A stretch of 64,000 nucleotides of DNA, from NCBI GenBank assembly GCA_944474755.1, contig OX104123.1, positions 61,497,898 through 61,561,897 of the forward strand, given 5' to 3'. Source of the DNA: Limnoperna fortunei (Eukaryota; Mollusca; Bivalvia; Mytilida; Modiolidae). A program made the translations under genes and the position numbers. Below, piece by piece: positions 51,905-62,074 of this stretch; the stretch's first letter is position 1, and the number at the start of each line of letters is the position of its first letter. The notes beneath the pieces were generated by a model. The model made no database searches, was not told the DNA's origin, and saw only the letters and a program-made list of their open reading frames with translations.

Positions 51905-51919
51905 TTGCATGTACGTATA
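51905..51919 (+). repeat. Target site duplication of the full-length LINE, right copy
   Basis: TTGCATGTACGTATA, identical to 45785-45799. Confidence 0.95.
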
Positions 51920-52438
51920 AAAGTGATACATTGTACATGATAAAAAAAAATAATTTCGTGATGAACTAGTAATCAGGATGATACTCAACATTTGTGATTA
52001 ACAAAAATGAAGGTAAATAATATATTGCATATAGGTTAAAAAATCTGCAAGTGTTTTCTTTCCTCTAACTAGGAGCAAAAAATGTTTGTTACTGCAAATA
52101 TATTTTAATCACTTTCCATACTTTTTAGCCTTAGTATAGAGTTTACAGATGTTGATGATGATTCGTGTGATCCTGATTGTGAACCAAATTGCCTTATAAC
52201 TATGTGGTTAGTAAGATTGTGGTTCACAGAAAACTGAATATTTGATATCACACTTCAAAGAAAATGCACCAATTTTGTATCAAATTACAATAATCATAGT
52301 TCACTACAAATCTTAATTTTAGATTTATCATTATTTAGCGGGATCCAAGAACATGCCCTCCTCCCAGTTCATGAGAAACAAAAATTACTGAATTACAAAC
52401 CACAGAAAATTAAAATAGTTTTACCACCCATCACCACA

Positions 52439-52454
52439 CCCCCCCCCCCCCCCC
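52439..52454 (+). repeat. Poly-C tract
   Basis: About 15 consecutive C residues in an intron-like region. Runs of 9-15 C also occur near 17430, 38759 and 62100. Confidence 0.85.
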
Positions 52455-53564
52455 ATTATGACATATACTGAAAATGTTGAATTCTCATTGAAGACTTATT
52501 CATTGATGGTTGTAACTGAATGATTTGATGAATTTGATCAACACTTTAAGCTATTTTTATAATAACATTGTTTTTACACCAAATTAGGAATTTTATACAT
52601 AATTGATATGAACATGTCCATGTATTTCAGTAATCGAAATGTTCCTGGTGCTGAAGATGTAAATGAAGAGGATGACATTGATGAAGCGTAAGATTTTTCT
52701 GACAAACCAGAAGTTGAATTGAGGCCAGGAGTTTATAAGAGTTAAGACAGTTGAAGGAGTTGAGTCGATCTTAGAAAATAATCCTGTCCTCGTCTTTATG
52801 CACCAGTTGAAGGCTTTGGCGAAGGCCAATCTTTATAGCTGTGTTGTCAATGATTGCGGCGTGGGTCTTCAAATAACAACAGAGACTGTTGCATCTGCAG
52901 TTTACTTGAAATGGGTAAACCATGATATAGCATTAACATATTCAATGACTATAGTCTATACTTATTTAAAAATAAAGGTTATGGATGAATCTGTATAATT
53001 ATGGTCATGTTGTAAACAAAGTGCACCATCATAAAGAATATTATTTCAGAACTATTTTGCAAGAGTCAAGTTAGTGTATATTGTTTGTCATCAAACTGAA
53101 CTATTTAAATTGATAATTTTTAATTTACTGTAATTATTAAAATGACAACTCTTTGACATACACTCCATTTCTAGTTTTTTTCTTTTTTAACCATTTTTCA
53201 AGTATTAGATATAACACAATACCCATAAATACAAAACAGTGTACATGAATATTTCAGATGATATACATGTAGTAATATTTTGTAGGTATGTTCCAATTAC
53301 CATGTTTCTCACACTTGGTGTTCCAACCAGTGCTTAACAGAAGACTTCATGCTGGAGATCTCCTATTCGGATGAGCAATTTCCAAAAAATTCAGATCTTT
53401 TCAAACTTTATGAATCTACCAATCCTAAGTAAATGTACATAGATTTCAAAGGACATACCTTACACCATCCATAGACTTCTGGACTTCTTATCAGAATGAA
53501 GTTATATGATCTTTCCAAGGACAAGATTTAGTAGTAACAGGTAATGAATACGTTTGAAAAAGAG

Positions 53565-55636
53565 AGCAAGAGTCTGGTAACAGAGGCAACACTTGCCGTG
53601 TGTTGCGACCCGTGTTGATTACAGGATTTCAGTAGGCCGGGTAAACGGTCCCGATAACTTACTGAACTCTTACTTTTCTAAAATCGAGTTAGCCCTGACT
53701 TCGATGAATCGGCATGTCACGCCCTTTGTGAATCCTTATCATTTAAGCTACTCTATTACATTATTTTCCTTCAAACTGTTCAAGAAATGTACCATTAATG
53801 TACCATTTAATAGACGACTTCCTTACAGGATTTGCAAAGAAGGCGGTGGCTGAAGGGCAAAGCTTCCTCAGCTTTATACAGGCGACATGTTTGCCGTGTC
53901 TTGCAACCCGTGATGGTGGAGGAAGGGATCCTGGTAGTTGAGAGATTACTCTCCGCTGCACCCATTAGTGCTGGTCAGCGGGTTTGATTTTCAATACACC
54001 ACTTTGGCCCTGACTTCAACTAGACGGGAGACCCGATGGACCCGGTTCGGTCAATCGGCTGGTCATGCCGAGCCCTTGTCCTCATTTTGCTTATCACTTG
54101 ATTATATCCTGTGAATTTCAGTTCCAAAGTTGTTCAGATACAAGCTGTTAAGGCGGTGGCTTCAGGGTCAATCGAGTAGATACAGTTTCGAACGGTTGTG
54201 TTGCCTCTGTTAGCAGACTCTTACTGCAGGCTGAGGAAGCCGTGGACATATTCTTCTGTGCCCCAGGTCCTAAACGGGCGGAAACATCCATTAGAAACGC
54301 ATTTGCCCAAAAAAACATGCTGCTTCGATCTTTTTCGATCTAGAAAAAGCTTACGACACAGCATGGAAATATGGCATTTTAAAATATCTTTTTGATATGG
54401 GGTTGAAAGGTAGACTTCCTACCTACATTTCTAATTTTATGTCTGATAGAGAATTTAAAGTTTGTGTAAATTCAACTTTGTCTGTTTTGAACAAGAAATG
54501 GATGTTCCCCAAGGTAGCATCCTTTCTGTTATTTATTCAGTATTAAAATTAATAGTCTTGCTCAAGTCTTGAAAGATAATATTGATGGTTCTTTGTATGT
54601 TGACTATTTTCTTATTTGTTATCGAGCAAAAAACATGAATAATATTTAACGTCAACTACAGTTATGTTTAAATAGAATAGAAAAATGGGAAATGGAGAAT
54701 GGTTTTAAATTCTCAACTGCAAAAACTGTTAGTATGCATTTTTTTAACAAAAGAAAAAGTTCACCTTTCTTCCCCATATTAAAATGTTGAAAAATAAATG
54801 CCTAAAGGCATTAGATATTTTAAAAGTCGTAGTCAGCACCTACTGGGGTGCTGAGTGTGACGTTTTACTTAATATTTTTTAAATTATTAAAATTTACAAA
54901 TCTCTAATAGCTGTCGGAAAAGAGATTGTGTTTATCTGGATCATAAGTCACGTGGGAATCCGAGGGAACACAGTCGTGGATCAGAAGGCAAAGAATGCCC
55001 TGAATAATTATGAAATAAACTGTGATTTTCCTTTAACTGATTTTTAACCGTAGATTGTTAAATATATTTCCAGTTTGTGGCAGAGTGGTTGTGATCTCCA
55101 AGTTCATAATAAACTTTATAAGATCCAGCCACTACTGCACATAATTAATTTTAAAAGTTTTAGAGGTTGAAGAGACCAAGTTTTATTAACAAGATGCCGT
55201 CTTGGGCATACCATGACTACACATAGTTGTTTTTTAAATAATGAGCCTCGACGCAAATGTGTGCCATGCAACAGTCCTTACACCATTAAGCATGTCCAGA
55301 TGGACTGTGTGGACTTGGCCCATATTCGGGAACGTTTCTATTCGGCATATACATATTTTAATTTATTTAAAACCGTTGCAGGCGACTCAATTTTAAAATT
55401 TTTAAAAGAAATTTATTTATTTAACAAAATTTAATTTCACTATTTATTGTGATGATTAATATCTTTTATTGTTTTAAGTACCATTTTTATCTGTATATAT
55501 TCTCATATTATTCTGAGATTACGTTTTATTATAAACGGAGACATGACGTACTAGTAATTAAAAAAATTTTCACGTCCAGAATATAATTGAAATATTGCTG
55601 GCTGGACGTTAAACTACAATCAATCAATCAATCTTA
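53565..55636 (+). mobile_element. Rearranged LINE copy with inverted head
   Basis: On the plus strand the copy has the 5' UTR (53565-54193, about 630 bases, high similarity to 51190-51850 read in reverse), then about 95 bases that correspond to the extreme 5' end but in inverted orientation (54194-54288, TGCCTCTGTTAGCAGACTCT to GCCCCAGGTCC), then part of the reverse transcriptase (FDLEKAYDTAWKYG-equivalent, GCMFPKVAS-like broken GVPQG, YVDYFLICY), a jump at about 54885 into RNase H, and the ORF2 end with the tail GCTGGCTGGACGTTAAACTA plus CAAT. It lacks ORF1, the endonuclease and part of the RT. It sits in an intron of the transposase-like gene. Confidence 0.8.
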
Positions 55637-56083
55637 ATCTGTTATCCGTCGTCCTGCAGCATCACAAAAATTTCCATCACAGTTTCCTGGGAAATTACAA
55701 ATCACTGACTCTTGAAGACTGTCATTCAAGTGTGTTATATTTAGATGGATTAAATTTTTTAGAAAACATGGCTGTGAGCAAACTATTTCTTTTGAATTTC
55801 CTTTTCTGGCAAATTTTGTGTACACGTATAATGTTTTTTTTCTTCTCTGCAGGTGATGGAAGGATGGACAGTCCTGGTCATTGTGCCCAGTACTGTTCTT
55901 ACACCTTCATGGAGTACATACAACACTAAACAGATCCTCCATATCATCACCACGGACAAGCGATAAACTGATAAAAAAAGTACTTATATGGAAAAGGCCT
56001 GTTTTGTTAAAGGTTTACAGTTTCTTCTTGGTAAAGGCCTAAAGATGGTGGAAGTTGTCACTGATGCCATTCTACTGGTGCAG

Positions 56084-56226
56084 GTTTCACATCATCATCT
56101 GGTTTTGATGTAAAATTCACCAAAAACAGCTCGCTCATCCCAACAAAACTAAACTTTGCATACAGACCACAGACTGAAGTCAACAAAGTCAACGAAATAA
56201 TTGACAATACACCAATAGATTTATTT
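56084..56226 (+). CDS. OB-fold protein gene, middle exon
   Basis: After the acceptor CTACTGGTGCAG the frame reads SSSGFDVKFTKNSSLIPTKL and NKVNEIIDNTPIDLF to a GTAAGT donor in phase 0. Together with the next exon it forms the region before and inside an RPA-like OB fold. It begins exactly where the transposase-like similarity ends. Confidence 0.5.
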
Positions 56227-56969
56227 GTAAGTATATTTAAAGTGCTTTTTTGATACAACAGAAGAAATGATATACTTACATTTAATTTATAATGAAAATT
56301 TCAGCCCTGTTTGAATAAATCCATTTAAAAAGTCCCATTAGACTTTATGTATATGAATTATCCTTCCATGTCCTTGCATATATAAATTAATTAATCTAGT
56401 TTACAACTTTTTTGTCCGTTGTCTTGTGCATTTGATTTATGGTATTTAAGAAGAAAATGTCATGGTTATGTGTTGCATAGCATATTTGGTAACTGTCCAC
56501 ATAGTCACCTTGCTGCTTTCAGCATGCAAAATTCATGTTCATTACGTAACTTTCTCCATTGGTACATCATTTCAAAACCTAAACTAAAGACAGCCTGTCC
56601 CACATAAATGGATACAATCTCTCTAATAACAAGTGTTTCCACATACAAGTGCTACATTCACATAATATCTTGACAATATACTATATATTATATATACTAC
56701 TATTAGAGGCTGTAGAACTCTATGGAAAGGAATGTAACTCGGATGCAATATCCCCATCTAGAGCTTTTAAGGATATCCTGTTTACTTCAATGCAAGGCAA
56801 AATCTGTATTTATTGGCTTTCATTTGTCCAAAAAAACTTATTTGACCACCTATGAATGTAAGCTTATTTGCAAAACAAATTTAAGATAAGCTTAGTAGAA
56901 TAATTCTAGAAAAGATCTAGAAAAAATCTGAAATAAATTTAATACATATTATATATTTTAATTCGTTAG
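56227..56969. other. Intron, nothing recognised
   Basis: AT-rich with several 60-70 codon open frames that lack motifs; interpreted as intron between two OB-fold exons. Confidence 0.5.
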
Positions 56970-57450
56970 GTCATTGCCAAAGGAAAAATAATGACCATTG
57001 ACACTCAACCAGTTACAAAGACAACCAGATATGGAAAAACCCTAAAATTATCTAATGCAACAATTGCTGATCCTACTGGCATGATAACATTGGCATTATG
57101 GGAGTCAAATATTTATGAAGTTCAATTGTTGTCATCTTATATTTTTTCAAAACCTGCTGTTAAGCAATTTGGAGATATCAAAACATTATCCACAACCAGT
57201 TCTACAACAATTACCAAAATTGATGACATTGGCCAGGTAATCATCACTACTACTCCAGAAGTAACAAACAACAGTCCTCAATGGATCAATGGACACTGTT
57301 TCTATCTCAATAAAAAAAATTGTTGACATTGTTCAAAACCACTGGCACCAGAAGAAATTCCATCTACCATTCTTCAGTGCAATTTGTGTAAACTAAAAAT
57401 GTTGACATCAAAATTGATGATTCAAGCTATACAGCTACCAACGACGTTGT
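56970..57450 (+). pseudogene. OB-fold (RPA-like) protein gene, last recognised exon
   Basis: After TTCGTTAG the frame opens in phase 0 with VIAKGKIMTIDTQPVTKTTR, YGKTLKLSNATIADPTGMI and LALWESNIY. The pattern [KR]-x-G-K-x-[LV]-x-L-[SC]-x-[AC]-x-[IV]-x-D-x-[TS]-G-x-[IM]-x-[LV]-x-L-W is the classic OB-fold signature of replication protein A-like ssDNA-binding proteins. Further on, YLNKKNC is followed by TGA and then HCSKPLAPEEIPST with CNLC, a C-x(2)-C ... C-x(2)-C zinc ribbon with a stop in the first CxxC. The stop suggests a pseudogene or a sequencing error; TGA recoding is unlikely without other evidence. The product would bind ssDNA or a related partner in the nucleus. Confidence 0.5.
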
Positions 57451-58470
57451 AACCAATATGCTGGAGAAATGAAACAAACAAATTTTGCTGCAAAATTTAG
57501 AACAACTAGAATTATTAATATGAACAACAATGTTCAGTCCACACGTTGAAATAAATTGACAACCAAGAACCAACAAACTCAAAGTCTTTTTGCTTAAATT
57601 AAATTAAATAATAAATTACCTTCAAGTGTTTTATAAACTGTTTCTGATGGTGCTGCGTGAATTATTTTCATTTTTTTTATCTGCGTTCATGTTGCCATAA
57701 TAATATTTACTTCATAAACAATTAAAAAATTGTCTTCAGGAGCTCAAATCAAAATAAGTTTCGTATCGAAGGGGAATTCTAGTTAATACAAAGATTACCT
57801 GTTTTAGGTAATCTGTTTGTTATTATTGTGTTTATCGTGATAATACCCCTTTGAGTATTTATATTTATATATGATCAAATCACCGTATGTAACAAAGTAT
57901 AAATAGTAAAGGGTTATCTCTTCTTACATACACTTAAATGATTTGTTTTTTTTTCAGTGTCATCGATGGAGGTTCCTTAAATGACAAGGAAAGACGTAAT
58001 TTAAAGACAATCATGAAATTGTTGTTCAAAGAGTTGAAAGAATAAACTCCTTTTTGGAAACAGTTTTGAATGAACAAAAAGAAAAACTGAAAATAGAACT
58101 AAAATATCATGTTTTAGCGACAAGATGCTCGTACATAAAACATTTATAATGTTGTAGTTGTATTTATTCTGTACCTTAAAAAGAATTAAAATAACGGGTT
58201 TTGATTGTGTATTGGGAAGACATGCAAGTCTGAGTTAACCAAATCGTTCAACGAACAATATATACATCACTCACAGACCGATATATTGGAATGCAATGTG
58301 TACACCATACATAGAGTGTATGATAGCATTCAAAACAACTAAAATTGTTATTTTTTTATTTTTATAAACGAGTATACATACAATAACTATAAGTCAACAA
58401 ATGACTAAACATGTATTAGGACAAAGAACAGTATATTTTCGCATCGTCTGTGGTTGAGGCCCAAACGGAT
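57451..58470. other. No gene recognised with confidence
   Basis: At 57959-58150 (+) an acceptor-like TTTTTTTTCAG precedes frames that, with one shift, read VQRVERINSFLETVLNEQKE, a helical piece; it may be a lost terminal exon. The rest is AT-rich. Confidence 0.35.
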
Positions 58471-58479
58471 TACACGAGT

Positions 58480-58800
58480 TCAAAATTTCTTTCTTGGTTT
58501 GGACTCATTTCCTCCATTTCATCTTTTTCTTAAAATGGTCTTAGTCTGAGGGTTTCCAGAAATGTCTCACGACTACTGTAGGGAAATTTGCGCTTATGGT
58601 CACATACACCCCACCACCTAAATTGAATAATTTCTCTTCATCATCGTCCAGTGTATCCATAGGCTGTCATGGAACATGCTGTCGATCTCGTCTTGCTTCA
58701 TTTCAAGTATAAGCCACATCGACATTGTGAGTTTAACTCCCTGTTTAGTTGGATATTTTTATCACCCTTTTCGAGATACTTTCTTATGTGTGTGAATACA
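58480..58800 (-). pseudogene. PC4-like (transcription coactivator p15) tandem-domain remnant
   Basis: On the minus strand PTKQGVKLTMSMWLILEMKQ and DEIDSMF match the second half of a PC4-like domain (P-x-K-x-G-[IV]-x-L-x(4)-W-x(2)-L). After a frameshift LDTLDDDEEKLFNLGGGVYV then TISANFPTVVVRHFWKPSD matches the first half of another (LGG-x-V-x-V-x(4)-P-x-[VI]-x-[VI]-R-x-[FY]-W). Stops break the frame. PC4 domains bind ssDNA and dimerise. Whether it is linked to the possible PC4-like fold of family B is unknown. Confidence 0.5.
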
Positions 58801-59573
58801 TCATTCTTATAAAACGAGCAATAAACTAATGCAATGTGGCAAGGTTTAAATTAAATTATTAAATTTTTACATTAGTGAGAACCTCGAATTGTATTTCAGA
58901 GGAAAGATCAATAATATATTTTTGCTTTAACTCTCATTTTTCTCCTGACAGAACCCAAGTGTCAAATTTAATTTAAATGTGAAAATGTATTTTCAAGTAA
59001 AAATAGAAGTCGTAGAAACCCGCCAGTTCAGCTTTTCCTCTTCCAATTCTCTTTTTTCTGTTTCTGTTCATCTAAAATATAAACTTTTAAATAAAAAACA
59101 TAATTAAAACAAAAACGTTAACCATGTTTTTGATATTACAGGGAGCAGATAGAAATGGTAGTTTTAAATGCGCAACCTAATAAACCTACAACAGTAGTAA
59201 CATCCATCAGAGGAAACTTCAGATTTAGGCTCTCCGCAGGGCTATTCCAGAGGAAGAATTAACGAAATTACCTGGGTATTGGTTTATATACAACTTGAAT
59301 CTTTTTTCCTGTTTTTGAAAGTCTGCAGTATTAAAATAAGAAAAGAGTTCATATCTTTAGAAAACATCTGTATAAAAGCATTCCTTTGAAAAAGTATGTG
59401 TTGCTTGAGTGGTGGGGCATGTACAAGTCAAGGGTGAAGGAGAACCACTTTTATGTTAGTTTATATATATATTTGAACTATCTTATGTATACACTCAAAC
59501 CTTAACAAGGGGTATTTAAAAAATTATACAAGGTTGCAATAAAATGAAGAAGTATTGGGTGTCACCTTTATTG
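58801..59573. other. No gene recognised
   Basis: AT-rich spacer; near 59150-59270 short frames with a GTTTTAAATGCGCAACC context were seen but not classifiable. Confidence 0.45.
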
Positions 59574-59586
59574 TGTCTGAAATTGA
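59574..59586 (+). repeat. Target site duplication of the SINE-like element, left
   Basis: TGTCTGAAATTGA is repeated at 60095-60107. The last four bases could also belong to the ATTG tail. Confidence 0.85.
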
Positions 59587-60094
59587 TTGATTGATTAATG
59601 GTGTTTAACGCTCGAGCAGCAATATTTCAGCTATATTCAGGCGATGAACATGAAATGGATGATAAAATGAACATGAAATGATGATAAATGAAAATGGGAA
59701 GGGACACAAGGAAAAATAGGGGTAACGGATTTTAGATTGCCACTGGCAAATGGAAGGATGGATAGGGTCGGGCAATTTAGCCTCCTGTAGCGGGATCGAA
59801 ATCCCTACTCATAGCGAATACTACAGCAGCGTTCTTTAACGTGCGAGGAACGTGGCATTTTTCCCAACACGGTGCACTAATATGGTTTGCGGTCAGGTTT
59901 TCCTTATTATGGCCTGACAACCCCAGCTTGCCAGGGGTACCCCATTCAACCACCTGGGGCACACATCACAGTCGGTCTTTAGCCAAACCGACCTGACACG
60001 CCGGTCAGGGTACTGGGCGCTATTTAGTCGCCTTTTGCGACAAGCTAGCGCGACTGCGGTCTATTCTTTTAGCCACCCGGATCCCGCACGGGGC
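59587..60094 (-). mobile_element. SINE-like element, complete copy
   Basis: The element is about 508 bases and lies on the minus strand between 13-base direct repeats. Its head reads GCCCCGTGCGGGATCCGGGT from 60094, followed by a TCGCAAAAGGCGACTAAATA motif, the GGAAAACCTGACCGCAAACC block and the GCTACAGGAGGCTAAATTGC block. Its 3' end, GCTGAAATATTGCTGCTCGA then GCGTTAAACACC and CAAT repeats, is close to the LINE 3' end. The start of the head is also like the LINE 5' end (CCCCGTGTGGGACCCGGGGC). It carries no ORF. I see no certain tRNA-type promoter boxes, so polymerase III origin is unproven. Confidence 0.85.
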
Positions 60095-60107
60095 TGTCTG
60101 AAATTGA
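60095..60107 (+). repeat. Target site duplication of the SINE-like element, right
   Basis: TGTCTGAAATTGA, identical to 59574-59586. Confidence 0.85.
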
Positions 60108-60980
60108 AAAAAAATGTTAAACAAAGGTTGTGAGAAAAAATAAATTGGATGGTCCTTTGTATAGTATATTTTTAAGTTAATCATACATTCAAAAATGGTT
60201 CCCATCACATATCTTACACTAATGTACGGTGCAATGGACAAATGTTGAAATACCGTTTCATAGTGTGTATTGGATGTTTCTGTAACATATTTTGTAAACG
60301 CCAAAACGTTTATACTCCACTTAATTGCAGCAACATATTTAACATGCAATTATAGTTCCTTTTATGATTTTAGATATTGGAAACTAGATTCACCACATGA
60401 CCGTGTTAAAGCATATAAATGATATGAAGCAGTGCTGTACACTTTTTTTGGTTACTATTCCTCTAGACCAGTGACTTATTATTTTAGTTGGAACTTAATT
60501 TTATTAGCCGAAATCGCAAAAAAATCATTTTTATAATGCACTATGGAAGCATGATTATTTTTCTTCCGAGTCAACATTGCCAAACAAATGTCGAGTGAGA
60601 CAGTAAGCCACTTTAAGTAACCAGACTGCTCAATCTCTCAGAAATTTTAGCTAGGACTAGTTTCCAAAAGATTATAGATTAGTTAACATTTAAAGAGGAA
60701 CAATAGCGATATACAATTTTTGTTGAAATTTAATGGTAAAACACTATAAAGAAACATACATTAAATTGTTTTTATGCCTCTCGTTACCGAGTATTATTAA
60801 AAATTTCACTTTATCTCACCTGTACGATTTCTATAAATATTCTTAAAAACCGGAAGTGACATCAAAAGTGTGATACAGTGTCATTGTTAACATTTTATAC
60901 TACACGTGTTCTTTAGAAGCGCGTCTCATATTTAAGTTTCTAAATTAAAAGGAGTGAGACACTGAGAAGAACAGGCAATA
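60108..60980. other. No gene recognised
   Basis: AT-rich upstream flank of the THAP pseudogene. No coding signal. Confidence 0.5.
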
Positions 60981-61240
60981 ATGCCAAAAATAAAGTCAGC
61001 AAAACGACATACTGGGTCTCGAACTGGGAAATTGTGCGTTGCTGACGTTGCACTTCAACAAATCAGGACCTTTCCCTTCATGAATTTCCAAAGGAAGATC
61101 CGACGTTCGGCGACAGTGGATGAACTTTGTTAAGGTCAAAAGGAAGGACTTAACGCATTCTACACGTTATTCAGTTTTGTGTGAAATCATTTCCCACCTG
61201 GGAGTTATCCCATAGGGTATGAACTGAAAAAGTTCATGAA
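60981..61240 (+). pseudogene. THAP zinc-finger domain pseudogene
   Basis: ATG at 60981 opens MPKIKSAKRHTGSRTGKLCV; after frameshifts the sequence reads CTSTNQDLSLHEFPKEDPT and RRQWMNFVKVKRKDLTHSTR then YSVLCEIIS. The order C-x(n)-C, F-P, W, and a Y/S-x-LC segment is the THAP (C2CH) DNA-binding domain found in host THAP proteins and in P-element and Kolobok transposases. At least two frameshifts are present, and the final Cys-x-x-His is altered. No DDE domain follows within about 1 kb. It might be the N-terminal exon of a lost transposase related to the copies at 43388 and 52129. Confidence 0.6.
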
Positions 61241-62074
61241 TATAAAAGTCATAGCTAGACCTTTGATGTCCTCAAAAGGAGAGGAAAGCTGTTTTCTGTC
61301 TTGTGGTGAGGAGTGGGTTTGTGTTGGCTGCTGGATAGTAAGGAAGTGTTTTCCGCTGTAGGAGGGTGTTACGTCAGAAGAGACAAGAGTTGGACGCCAT
61401 TAGCTGACAACAGAAGTGCAAAATAGCGAGTCAGGTAATTGCACTCGAACACTGCCCCAGGGTCAACACTGCATCCCCCACCGGTGAAGGAAATTATTCA
61501 ACATTGGCTTAAAAACAAAATCCTATGCGATAAAATAGACCAAACAGACGTTGAAAATTAATCGATATTAATAGGTTCAACCAAAATCTATGTGAAGTCA
61601 TTACGAAAGGAGCAGAAGTAACTATCCAAAAAAAACATCGTGAAATACACACGAACGTAAACAAATTGCCTCTGGTAGAACAAAGAATGCACGCGATAAA
61701 AACGATATTCTTCGGTTGGTCTTAATGTACACGTTATACAGGTAACAATTGTACGTCACTGATGCTTATTATTTTGATCTTGAACTTTCTCGGCAGTTAA
61801 TTGTAAAAAAAAAATGCAAAAATGTAGTGAGGTAAACTTAGGTCACTTAGCTAAATTAAACTGTGATGACAGGCGGCAAGTTCCTAGGTTTGAATATTGA
61901 ATGGTTAAACACAAATACAACACTTAGAAGCACAGATTTAACTGTTGGTCTCTAAGAATATCGCCTGCACACAAAAATGGCTACTTGGTGGTTCGTCTCT
62001 TCTCTCCAATTTATTTCTCCGCCGAGATGTTGTACAATCTCTCGTCCTCTATGCCCGCCGTCTCTAATACACGA
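61241..62074. other. No gene recognised
   Basis: No domain was recognised. Moderately GC-richer than other spacers near 61260-61400; possibly more of the THAP pseudogene in unreadable frames. Confidence 0.4.

Larger units (their letters stand above)
52129..56083 (+). pseudogene. Transposase-like (Kolobok-like?) multi-exon gene, copy 2, with a LINE in an intron
   Basis: Exons joined by phase are 52129-52206 (IEFTDVDDDSCDPDCEPNCL), 52631-52687 (NRNVPGAEDVNEEDDIDEA), 52740-52914 (KTVEGVESILENNPVLVFMH to AVYLKW), 53286-53540 (VCSNYHVSHTWCSNQC, then broken frames up to PSIDFWTSYQNEV and QGQDLVVTG) and 55853 on (DGRMDSPGHCAQYCSYTFME, ACFVKGLQFLLGKGLKMVEV, VTDA). The order matches copy 1 and the THAP/DDE transposase-like family: an IVF-type strand, a C-x(4)-H-x(4)-W segment, an LLF-G segment, then the GDGRxDSPGH box with its catalytic Asp. 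Stops or shifts occur in the last two exons. A LINE of about 2 kb lies in the 53541-55852 intron. Confidence 0.5.

Noticed and set aside
51437..51969. Plus-strand open frames in the LINE 5' UTR
   Set aside because: Antisense to the element's UTR and not kept in the second UTR copy at 53565-54193.
59777..60349. Open frames within and beside the SINE-like element
   Set aside because: The first lies inside a non-coding SINE-like repeat, and the second spans its head and flank; neither is conserved in the other copies.
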